A stretch of 64,000 nucleotides of DNA, taken from assembly GCF_050279675.1 (NCBI RefSeq), contig NZ_JBNNUK010000016.1, positions 1 to 64,000 of the forward strand, read 5' to 3'. Each line of letters opens with the position of its first letter. Position 1 is the first letter of the stretch. Shown piece by piece: positions 17,313-24,754 of the stretch. The notes under the pieces are model-generated. The model saw nothing but the letters and a program-made list of their open reading frames with translations. It was not told the DNA's origin and did not search any database. Source of the stretch: Viridibacillus sp050279675. Its GTDB lineage: Bacteria; Bacillota; Bacilli; Bacillales_A; Planococcaceae. A program made the position numbers and the translations under genes.

Positions 17313-17351
17313 TATTAACCACTCCTGTAAAATAAATTTATTTTTAGGCAT

Positions 17352-17383
17352 AAAAAAAGCTCTCCTCCAACCAAAGGAAAGCT
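17352..17383 (-). terminator. leader (attenuator) terminator before metK
   Basis: On the minus strand AAGCTTTCCTTTGGTTGGAG GAGAGCTTTTTTT: a stem with G-U pairs and T7, ending 40 nt before the TTG start. Its position directly after the aptamer and before the gene is that of a riboswitch-controlled terminator. Confidence 0.8.
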
Positions 17384-17403
17384 TCGATAAATATCAGCTG
17401 CTT

Positions 17404-17531
17404 ATCCTCTTATCGTTCACAAAGTTAAACTTTGCGCTCAGGTTGGGCACCCATGATCTGATTCACTCCGAACCAAATTGGTTTGCCACCGTATCTTCGA
17501 CCCCTCGTCTCAACGGCTATTAATAAGATGA
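17404..17531 (-). promoter_or_regulatory. probable SAM-I (S-box) riboswitch upstream of metK-spe
   Basis: The minus strand leader aligns by eye with S-box landmarks. 5' P1 arm CATCTTATTAATAG, a GAC..GGTC hairpin, GGTGGCAAACC (S-box GGCAACC), GGGTGCCCAACCTG (S-box GGTGCCAATTCCTG), a CGCAAAG..CTTTGTG stem (P4), then GAACGATAAGAGG as the 3' P1 arm. Differences from the consensus are real: GGCAAACC has an extra A and the GAGGGA box is imperfect. The position before metK and a terminator strongly supports SAM sensing. A covariance-model search would decide. Confidence 0.62.
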
Positions 17532-17551
17532 CTTTATTTATGATGGTGCTA

Positions 17552-17580
17552 ATGTTAATAGATTTTAATTATCATGTCAA
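17552..17580 (-). promoter_or_regulatory. promoter of the metK-spe operon
   Basis: On the minus strand TTGACA (17580-17575), 17 nt, TAACAT (17557-17552). The predicted start, near 17545, lies just before the aptamer. Confidence 0.65.
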
Positions 17581-17631
17581 TTTATTTTTTTTAGATTTTT
17601 TAGTGGAAAAAGAATCTTCTTTAAATACCCC

Positions 17632-17685
17632 AAAAAAAGTTTTAAGGGATATCTCGGAATCTCTAAATCCCCTAAAACCTTAAAG
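17632..17685 (-). terminator. orphan hairpin with T7, upstream of the metK promoter
   Basis: Minus strand AAGGTTTTAGGGGA ... TCCCTTAAAACTTTTTTT. It would end a minus-strand transcript, but no gene precedes it: 17690-18370 is AT-rich and shows nothing coding. Confidence 0.5.
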
Positions 17686-18373
17686 AATGCCAATCAATTT
17701 ACGTAACTGTTTTCAACCACATAATCTATTCAATACTTTTTGTAATTCCATTTTGAAGTGAAAAAAAGTAGCTCATATCTATAAAACCAAGTAAACCTCT
17801 AGGTAAAGATTTAACCTTGAAGTCATATTCAATTTTTTCCAACTCAATAAGAAAACTAAAAACAAACTTATTGATTAGATCCGTTAATCAATTCAAATAA
17901 ATAAAGCTGTATCTATTATATTTATTTGCTATTAAGCTATAAAAGTACACGTAATATGGTTTATTAACCAATAAAATAAGCGAGTTACATTTCTTGTGTT
18001 TGACTAATACTTTATACTATAAAATTCTAAATTCACAAAATTAATCTGATATTGAAATTACAATTTTTAGTAAATTTACAATTCTACAATTTCTATCATT
18101 TTTAAATTTCCTTGTTGATCAATCGGAATTCCTTCTACCTTTTCATTACAAATGATTAAACTGACTAACTATATTCATGCAAAAATTATGGTTTCAAGTA
18201 TAAATAAAAACTATATTTCCCTCTCAACTAAGTACCTCTTTTGTTAGTCTTTTATCTATACTAAGACTTCACTTAAATGTAGAGTACCAATCGACTTAGC
18301 CAAAACCCTACCTAAACATTCCAACAAATGCAATTTAATTCCTATAATAGTTACCGTCTTTTCAGAAAAAATA

Positions 18374-18412
18374 AAAACACATTTTAAGAATTTATCATCT
18401 TAAAGTGTGTTT
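18374..18412 (-). terminator. terminator of the 59-aa membrane protein gene
   Basis: Minus strand AAACACACTTTAAG / CTTAAAATGTGTTTTTATTTTTT. Confidence 0.7.
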
Positions 18413-18467
18413 CTTTGATCATTCCATATTTAATATTCACTTCGAATAACAAGCGTATTAGTAATTA

Positions 18468-18647
18468 CTAGTCTTGTTTGCGTTTTGACCTCATCATTTC
18501 CACTTTAATATAAAGCCATATATAGCATAATGCTATCAAAATAATGAAAATTATTTTCAACCATATGCTTATTGACGCATCAATTACTGCAAATACTAAA
18601 CTTGCGACTAGTAAAGTGCCAATAATACTTAATAATTTGTAAACCAT
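18468..18647 (-). CDS. small membrane protein, 59 aa
   Basis: MVYKLLSIIGTLLVASLVFA, then VIDASISIWLKIIFIILIAL and CYIWLYIKVEMMRSKRKQD: two hydrophobic helices with a positively charged tail. GAGGATT lies about 9 nt before ATG 18647 and a terminator follows. Its SISIWLKIIFIILIALC segment resembles ALSIWLKIVFSIILFLICFK in the next gene upstream, so the two may be paralogues. Function unknown. Confidence 0.6.
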   Translation of the reverse strand: MVYKLLSIIGTLLVASLVFAVIDASISIWLKIIFIILIALCYIWLYIKVEMMRSKRKQD

Positions 18648-18989
18648 ACTTATTAATCCTCACATTTTATGTATTTAGTTAATTGGATTTTTTTAGAGTT
18701 CCTTATTAATTAACGTAACAATTTTTTAGAAAGGAACCTAAAACGCTAAATAAAAAATTTATTGAAGAAAATCATTTCCTTCTGTATTTCTAATGCTATC
18801 ATGATTTGCTCTATACATACAACTTCTACAGGTTAAATGATTGATATCAATATCAAAGGTTTAATATTGGTACCTTGTATCATTGCAATCATAATTATCA
18901 TTAAACAAAAACAACCTCTGAGGATAGAAAGTAGAAAAAGTCCATTTTCCCATTACGTGCACAACCATCACTTAAAATTCCAGTAGCTT

Positions 18990-19406
18990 TCACTCAGGTA
19001 TTTCCCAATCTATTAATTCAATTGAATCAATTTCACGAAATTTAACTTCCTTCGCTTCACCTAATTCATGGAAATGATCTGAATCATTATAATAAGGTGC
19101 AGGTGTGACAGAAAGGCTACCCAATTTATAATGATTCATCAAAAATATTGCAGGACCTATTTGATTACCATTTTTCAATTGAATTCGAACGAGTTCCCCT
19201 ATTTCTAATCCATTTAAAAATATATATTCATTATGTAGTCTGTGTTCTTGTTTTTTATCCAAAATATTATCTATTTTGAAACAAATCAGGAATAATATTA
19301 TGCTAAAAACAATCTTTAACCATATACTTAGTGCTGAAGTAAAGATAATCGATAATAAAACAAGCAAAATCAGTCTACCTATATTCACCAAGATATTATA
19401 ATTCAT
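18990..19406 (-). CDS. membrane protein of unknown function, 138 aa
   Basis: Two N-terminal hydrophobic helices (LVNIGRLILLVLLSIIFTSA and LKIVFSIILFLICF), then a soluble part with a small beta-type domain: ELVRIQLKNGNQIGPAIFLM and VKFREIDSIELIDWEIPE. It follows the P-loop gene by 3 nt, so the two form an operon; its own ribosome site is weak (GGAAG), which fits coupling. Family not recognised. Confidence 0.6.
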   Translation of the reverse strand: MNYNILVNIGRLILLVLLSIIFTSALSIWLKIVFSIILFLICFKIDNILDKKQEHRLHNEYIFLNGLEIGELVRIQLKNGNQIGPAIFLMNHYKLGSLSVTPAPYYNDSDHFHELGEAKEVKFREIDSIELIDWEIPE

Positions 19407-19409
19407 TTT

Positions 19410-20222
19410 TTAACTTCCAATCATTTGTATCTGATTAACCGTTATTCGTATTTCTGCTAATTCCAGGTCAAAATGAGTACAAAATTGTTTTGCGATATCT
19501 TTTTGCAAAGCCACCATAGCATCTGGTATAGAGTAATCTATCGGACCTTTTAAAGCTACTGTTAAATGTACAGATGGTAAAGGTAATTGCTGATAGTGAA
19601 TCTTGTAAGACTTTTCAATATAAGAATTGAGATCGCAAGTAATTTTCACTATATCTGTAAATGCTCTTTTTTGAATAGTGATTGTTTCATCATGAAAATC
19701 TGGTTGAACTATCGTGGTTTCTCCTATTTTTTCACGTTTTGATGTGAAAATTACTACACCCTTTTGTATAAAGCGTTTAAAGAAATTTTGTTCAACCTGC
19801 TTCAATGGAATCGGCATAATATGCTTACCTTCTGTTTTTCGTATAAACTGCGCAAGTTTCATCTCACCTGACGAACGTAAATCACTAATATAATAAAAAT
19901 GAGCTATACTCCCACAATCAAGTCTCTTAGCAATTTGCACTGTCATTTTATCGGAAGTGCCAATAAGCAATAATTTCTGCGGTTGATGTTGAGCTATTAC
20001 CTCTTGAACGTCTTTTAAATGATCTTCATCCATGAATATCGCACGTTTCACAGCTTTAAAAGGAGACTTCTCAAATTTCGCAGATATCCCTGCTACCTTT
20101 TCACCATTCACGATAAGTAGTCCATCATCAATAATAGCTTCGATTTGATGTGTATGCGCAAACTCAAGTGCAATCGTACTTTTCCCTGTTCCACTTGGTC
20201 CACTAAGTGAAAATATCTCCAT
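19410..20222 (-). CDS. P-loop protein with an Asp23/Gls24-like C-terminus, 270 aa
   Basis: MEIFSLSGPSGTGKSTIALE carries a Walker A (GPSGTGKST, residues 7-15) at the very N-terminus, as in HPr-kinase-like and adenylate-kinase-like P-loop proteins. The last 90 residues (IVKITCDLNSYIEK, LPLPSVHLTVALKGP, KDIAKQFCTHFDLELAEIRI) have the rhythm of the Asp23/Gls24 envelope-stress domain. That part is pattern similarity only. Start at ATG 20222, 5 nt after GGAGGGG; an earlier in-frame ATG at 20267 is unsupported. No Walker B is certain. A nucleotide-dependent role tied to the membrane protein encoded next is inference. Confidence 0.6.
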   Translation of the reverse strand: MEIFSLSGPSGTGKSTIALEFAHTHQIEAIIDDGLLIVNGEKVAGISAKFEKSPFKAVKRAIFMDEDHLKDVQEVIAQHQPQKLLLIGTSDKMTVQIAKRLDCGSIAHFYYISDLRSSGEMKLAQFIRKTEGKHIMPIPLKQVEQNFFKRFIQKGVVIFTSKREKIGETTIVQPDFHDETITIQKRAFTDIVKITCDLNSYIEKSYKIHYQQLPLPSVHLTVALKGPIDYSIPDAMVALQKDIAKQFCTHFDLELAEIRITVNQIQMIGS

Positions 20223-20423
20223 ACTACCCCTCCAATGAAATAACTTCATCTCTTTTATATAGATCAAATACTTGATTTATATTAGCTCTATTAACAGTTC
20301 TTTAAATCATTTATTTTAGCATATCAGCAATTAATACGAGGATGTCATGAAATAATCAAAACACCCTTGTTTTATCTATGACGCATCTATCTTAAAACAG
20401 ACATTCAATTCCCTAAAGCTCCA

Positions 20424-20654
20424 CTAAACATTCAAATCTCTTTCTTCGATATATTTCTCTTTAGCTGTCTTATCCTTATCTAATTTAAAATCATGTTTCT
20501 TCAGTCTATTGTTCACTTCATTTAGTAAAGATAGCCCTCTAATCATGATGCCAACTATGACACCAAAACCGACTACTATCGCTAAATTTCCGAGAGCTAA
20601 ATAGGAGATAAAACTAGTTATAATGCCCATTATTATGTATACAGTTATATGCAT
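20424..20654 (-). CDS. small membrane protein, 76 aa
   Basis: MHITVYIIMGIITSFISYLA and LGNLAIVVGFGVIVGIMIRG give two helices, followed by a highly charged tail (LLNEVNNRLKKHDFKLDKDK). AAGGAG lies 6 nt before ATG 20654; an in-frame GTG at 20675 would put the ribosome site inside the gene. Unknown function. Confidence 0.65.
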   Translation of the reverse strand: MHITVYIIMGIITSFISYLALGNLAIVVGFGVIVGIMIRGLSLLNEVNNRLKKHDFKLDKDKTAKEKYIEERDLNV

Positions 20655-20719
20655 ATTCTTCTCCTTAAAATACACTTTTTTATTATTATACCAAAATATA
20701 AATACTAGCTCTATTTAAA

Positions 20720-20752
20720 CAAAAAAGCACTCAATCCTTTACATTGAGTGCT
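20720..20752 (-). terminator. terminator of the HAD phosphatase gene
   Basis: Minus strand AGCACTCAATG..AAGGATTGAGTGCTTTTTTG: a perfect 10-bp stem directly after the stop codon. Confidence 0.85.
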
Positions 20753-20757
20753 AATCA

Positions 20758-21576
20758 TTATTTCAATATGAATTTCTCTATCGCTTTAGCAACACCTTCA
20801 TTGCTATTTGTAGCTGTAATATGTTGAGCTATTTCTTTAACAGCGGGAACCGCATTGCCCATTGCAATTGGTAAACCAGCAAATTTTAACATCATCAAAT
20901 CATTCATGGCATCTCCAATAGCCATGACGTTTTCAATTGTCACATGTAACGAATTGCTTAACTCCCTTAATGCATTGCCCTTATTAGCAGTACTCGAGTT
21001 CACCTCAACATTTTGCAGGAACGTTGTTGTAACGTTGTAGCCAAGTTTCTCTAGTTGATCCCACATTGCAGCCCTTTCCTCAACATTCTTAAAAAACAGA
21101 TTAAATTTGTCGATTGGTAAATTTCGTTCAGTAATAAAATCATGAATATTCGGTACAGGAGTGCGGGTTTTGGTAATAAAGTCCGCAAAGTCACCTGCGC
21201 CGTATTCTATTGGCCGATCATAACAATGCTGACTTATATAGGCTTTACCATCCGCGAATGCTTCTATACGTAAATCTATTGGCTTAAGCAATTGCATAAT
21301 TTGTAGCGTTTGTTCAAGCGTTAATGTATCTTCGTATATTTTTTGTTGTTTTGCCAAGTTCCATACTGCTGAGCCATTCCCGGTGATTGCATATTTGACA
21401 AAAGGCAGATCCATGAACACATCCTTTAACTCATCTAGCGTTCTCCCAGTACAAATAGCAACTTCTACATTGCGGTCCACTGTATTTTTAATTGCTTCAA
21501 TCGTTCTTTCTGTTAACTGTAATGATGGCGTTAAAGTAGTACCATCCATATCTAAAGCTATTAATTGAATACGCAT
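20758..21576 (-). CDS. HAD-superfamily Cof-type phosphatase, 272 aa
   Basis: MRIQLIALDMDGTTLTPSL has motif I DMDGT (nucleophile and acid Asp), TGRTLDEL is motif II, PIDKFN carries the Lys of motif III, and GDAMNDLMML is motif IV. The order and length are those of Cof/YidA-type sugar or nucleotide phosphatases with a C2B cap. Start at ATG 21576 after GAGGGAAAAGAA; a longer in-frame start at 21636 lacks a site. Substrate unknown; this family is typically broad in specificity. Confidence 0.9.
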   Translation of the reverse strand: MRIQLIALDMDGTTLTPSLQLTERTIEAIKNTVDRNVEVAICTGRTLDELKDVFMDLPFVKYAITGNGSAVWNLAKQQKIYEDTLTLEQTLQIMQLLKPIDLRIEAFADGKAYISQHCYDRPIEYGAGDFADFITKTRTPVPNIHDFITERNLPIDKFNLFFKNVEERAAMWDQLEKLGYNVTTTFLQNVEVNSSTANKGNALRELSNSLHVTIENVMAIGDAMNDLMMLKFAGLPIAMGNAVPAVKEIAQHITATNSNEGVAKAIEKFILK

Positions 21577-21705
21577 TTCTTTTCCCTCTATTCCATTTTT
21601 GCTATTAATAATGAATTGACTTACATAGGTTTTCAATATTAGAACAACCTTTAGTATGATAAAATTAAATCATATTTAGAATAGTTAAAGGAGCCCCATG
21701 ATATC

Positions 21706-21927
21706 ATGTCTAAAATTGTTCCATATATGTTAAATCCATTTTGTATTACCATCGTTGTCGTACTAATTATTCTATTCGGCAATCAAGCATTGGGGAAATA
21801 CGCCAATGAATCTTATCCCCTTGCTATTGTATTCTTAATACTCACGATTGCATGTATCACTTTTGCCTTTTATTTAATAAAAGCATTCAGATTAAAGTCA
21901 AAAACTAGGGAAGTTGAAAATGATTAA
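21706..21927 (+). CDS. small two-helix membrane protein, 73 aa
   Basis: MLNPFCITIVVVLIILFG and YPLAIVFLILTIACITFAFY LIKAF are two helices, with a basic/acidic tail RLKSKTREVEND. AAAGGAG is present but 13-14 nt from this ATG. An ATG at 21698 is better spaced but out of frame, giving a 11-residue peptide. The start may therefore be weakly used. Convergent with the lipoprotein gene. Confidence 0.6.
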   Translation: MSKIVPYMLNPFCITIVVVLIILFGNQALGKYANESYPLAIVFLILTIACITFAFYLIKAFRLKSKTREVEND

Positions 21928-21950
21928 AAGCTAGCATATGCTAGCTTTTT
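21927..21950. terminator. bidirectional terminator between convergent genes
   Basis: AAGCTAGCATATGCTAGCTT is a perfect 20-nt palindrome followed by T tracts on both strands. It overlaps the ends of both genes. Confidence 0.8.
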
Positions 21951-22320
21951 AATTTCCGATAATCGTAAAAGAACCTAAGTCCTTTAGCCATTTATCCAAT
22001 CTTTCTTTAGGATAATATTTTATCTCATCTACTTGTAGGTAAGGAAGACCTTCGTACTTACTTTCATCATTACTTGTTAAAGTATATAAAGTTGGTCCAT
22101 CAATACCCAAGTATTCTATAACTTCCTCTTCATTTAAAAGTGGACCGTAAGTTGATTGTACAAAACCACCATCATCATTCTCTACAATAATTCTTTGCTC
22201 ACTAGAATTACCAGTAGTTTTTTCACCAGCCATACATCCTCCAATTACTATACAAATACCAAGAAAGTACAACGGTTTAATGATCGGATTCACCTTTTTA
22301 TCATATTCTATGTTTTTCAT
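21949..22320 (-). CDS. lipoprotein with an excisionase/MerR-like helix-turn-helix fold, 123 aa
   Basis: KPLYFLGICIVIGGC is a lipoprotein signal with lipobox IGGC (Cys29), so the mature protein should face outside. The C-terminal half, LNEEEVIEYLGIDGPTLYTL, then LPYLQVDEIKYYPKERLDKWL, has the layout of the HTH_17/excisionase family (LTVEEVAELLGVSRPTVYRL ... LPAVRVGGRYRFRREDLEAWL). A DNA-binding fold on a lipoprotein is odd; the fold may be reused for protein binding. GGAG lies 11 nt before the ATG. The similarity is by eye. Confidence 0.6.
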   Translation of the reverse strand: MKNIEYDKKVNPIIKPLYFLGICIVIGGCMAGEKTTGNSSEQRIIVENDDGGFVQSTYGPLLNEEEVIEYLGIDGPTLYTLTSNDESKYEGLPYLQVDEIKYYPKERLDKWLKDLGSFTIIGN

Positions 22321-22544
22321 CTCAATAGTCTCCTTTTATAGTACAGTTAAGAAATCTCACGCCATTATGCTTGATTTTTCAAATAAGTATCTAATTTTGG
22401 ATATCTTCCACAATAAGCAAACCCTTATGGTGGTGAAAACTGGTACATTTCTTTTATTATTTTAAGTGGAATAGCCTCAGTTAACTCATATAATTGTAAA
22501 ATGGGCTAGGCATATGTATATTTTGAGTTACCCTCATTAAATGA

Positions 22545-22715
22545 TTAATCACCGTAGCCAACCTCTTTTACTTTATCCAGAAAATGAACCGGTGAACCGA
22601 CTATGGCACAATATTTCAAAGATGAACTTGGTACAGATTCAAAAATCCAGAAATGATCCACTGTTACCTTCGGGATTTTCGATCGAAACTCATTGACCTT
22701 TTCCTGTGACTTTAT
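22545..22715 (-). pseudogene. gene relic, unknown family
   Basis: The minus strand has an open stretch of 57 codons after a TAA: TINFNLIKSQEKVNEFRSKI, then PKVTVDHFWIFESVPSSSLK, then YCAIVGSPVHFLDKVKEVGY and GD stop. It has no start codon or ribosome site. The composition is protein-like. Probably the 3' end of a lost gene in the gap 22321-22828. Confidence 0.35.
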
Positions 22716-22828
22716 CAGATTGAAATTGATGGTTTAATGCTAATGAAAATTCTAGTTGACACTTTACCGACCCTTCTTTCTTCCATATTACTGCAAAACC
22801 CTCTACATGATGTAAAGGGTTCTGAAAA

Positions 22829-24532
22829 CTAATACTTAAATTGTCTCACTAATAGTTGTAGTTCTTCTGCCATTTTAGACATCGTTTCAGCTGATGATGT
22901 GATTTCTTCCATTGTAGCAAGTTGTTCCTCTGATGCAGAGGCAACTAAATGCGTTTTACTTGATGAGTTTTTTGCTATGCTCAAATTATCTTCTACTGAT
23001 GTATATACATTATTAACGGCATCATACATATTCTTCGCTATTAAGTTAACTTCTTCAATTCTCTCTGTTACTTGACCCACTGATTGCATGATTTTCTCAA
23101 AGCCTTGTTTTGTTTCCTCGACAACTATCATACCAGAAGCTGTTTCCTTAGTACCCAGTTCAATTGCATTTACAGCCTTTTCTGTTCCTTTTTGTGTTTG
23201 TAAAATCAATTCAGTAATTTGAGATGCCGATACTTTGGACTGTTCGGCTAATTTTCTAACTTCATCTGCAACTACAGCAAAGCCCTTCCCGTGTTCACCC
23301 GCTCTAGCCGCTTCAATTGCAGCATTCAAAGCTAGTAGATTTGTTTGTTCAGAGATTGCAGTAATAACTGCTACAATATTACCGATTTCATTTGATTGTT
23401 TACCTAATTCGTCGATAGATTGACTAGCATTTGTAGTAGCATTATTAATAACATCCATTTGATGTATAACTTTTTGTAATGTATCATTGCCATTTAATGC
23501 TTCTTGACTTGTTTCTTTCGCTACTAGTGTAACTGTAGTAGATTGGTCCACAACTTTTTGTAGATTAGAACGAACAGTCTCAATTGACCTGAAACTAATA
23601 TGTGACCCATTTTCTTGCATTTCAGCACCTTCCGCAATATCATGAATCGATTGCGCAATTTGACTCGTCGCTTCAGTTGTTTGTTCAGCATTAGCCGTTA
23701 GTTCCTCCGAAGCTGCTGCAACATGTACTGATGAATCGGCCACTTGCTTCATCATTTTGCGCAAACTTTCTAGCATTTGATTGAAGGAATGCGCTAATTC
23801 ACCTGTTTCATCTTCCGTCTTAACAATCAGTTCTTGTGTAAGATCGCCTTCACCTTCTGCGATTTCTTTTAACTGACGATTAATTTGTTTAATGGGTCTC
23901 ACAAGTGCTCGAGTTAGTAAAATACTACCAAGAATTGCAATTGTACCTCCAACTAACAATGCCAATACTATTTTCATCACTAAACTCATGGTAATTTCAT
24001 TGATTTTCGTAATAGGTTCACCTATAAACCACATGCCTATCACTTTACCAGAGGCGTCTTTAATCGGTTGATAAACTGTTACATATTTTTTACCAACTAC
24101 ATCTGCAACCCCAGTATAAGTAATACCTTTCTTAAGAACCTGATTAACAACAGCTTCACTTGCTTTTGTACCAATAGAACGCTGACCATCTACTTGTACA
24201 TTTGTGGCAATACGTGTATCACCATTGAAAATCGTAACCGCACCACTTATTGTTTTGCCTATTTCATCGACTAAAGTCGTATCATTCGTAAAATTATGCT
24301 CTCCTTTATACAGTTCTCCATCTTTAATAGTCCAATCGCCTTTAAATCGGTCATTTACTATAGTCTCCCCTAAAGTAGATGCCTGCATTGCTCGTTCTTC
24401 AAACGTTTCCATCAGAGACTTCTCAATCTCCCATTTCGCTACAATAGTGATCAGAATACATAAAAACAAAATAACGAAAACTTGTAACACATTGAATTTC
24501 ATTCCGATCTTAATATGCTTTAGTTTGTTCAA
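22829..24532 (-). CDS. methyl-accepting chemotaxis protein with a Cache-type sensor, 567 aa
   Basis: Helix 1 (FVILFLCILITIVAKW) is followed by an extracytoplasmic domain of about 140 residues with the single-Cache pattern (KGITYTGVADVVGKKYVTVY QPI, GKVIGMWFIGEP). Then helix 2 (about 185-207), HAMP (RPIKQINRQLKEIAEGEGDL) and the signalling domain with the conserved tip AAIEAARAGEHGKGFAVVAD EVRKLAE. Start TTG 24532, 6 nt after ACAGGAGAGG. Cache receptors of this kind often bind small organic acids; the ligand is unknown. No pentapeptide tail for CheR is seen. Confidence 0.9.
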   Translation of the reverse strand: MNKLKHIKIGMKFNVLQVFVILFLCILITIVAKWEIEKSLMETFEERAMQASTLGETIVNDRFKGDWTIKDGELYKGEHNFTNDTTLVDEIGKTISGAVTIFNGDTRIATNVQVDGQRSIGTKASEAVVNQVLKKGITYTGVADVVGKKYVTVYQPIKDASGKVIGMWFIGEPITKINEITMSLVMKIVLALLVGGTIAILGSILLTRALVRPIKQINRQLKEIAEGEGDLTQELIVKTEDETGELAHSFNQMLESLRKMMKQVADSSVHVAAASEELTANAEQTTEATSQIAQSIHDIAEGAEMQENGSHISFRSIETVRSNLQKVVDQSTTVTLVAKETSQEALNGNDTLQKVIHQMDVINNATTNASQSIDELGKQSNEIGNIVAVITAISEQTNLLALNAAIEAARAGEHGKGFAVVADEVRKLAEQSKVSASQITELILQTQKGTEKAVNAIELGTKETASGMIVVEETKQGFEKIMQSVGQVTERIEEVNLIAKNMYDAVNNVYTSVEDNLSIAKNSSSKTHLVASASEEQLATMEEITSSAETMSKMAEELQLLVRQFKY

Positions 24533-24693
24533 AAAAACCTCTCCTGTCATGTCTTTCAAATTTATTTTTTTAGAGCTTAATACATGATAAAGGTCTTAAT
24601 TAATTTCATAAAAATACAAATTATTAGATAATTATATATATTATAGTAAACAGGCAATAAATAATAGTAGGTTTTTCGAATAATTTTGACAAT

Positions 24694-24735
24694 AAAAAAA
24701 CACCTATCTCTCACTCTTAGGAAAAGAGATAGGTA
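24694..24735 (-). terminator. terminator of the second chemoreceptor gene
   Basis: ACCTATCTCT / AGAGATAGGT with A7 on the plus strand (T7 on the minus strand), 20 nt after the stop at 24755. Confidence 0.8.
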
Positions 24736-24754
24736 TTCAATAATACTTATTATC

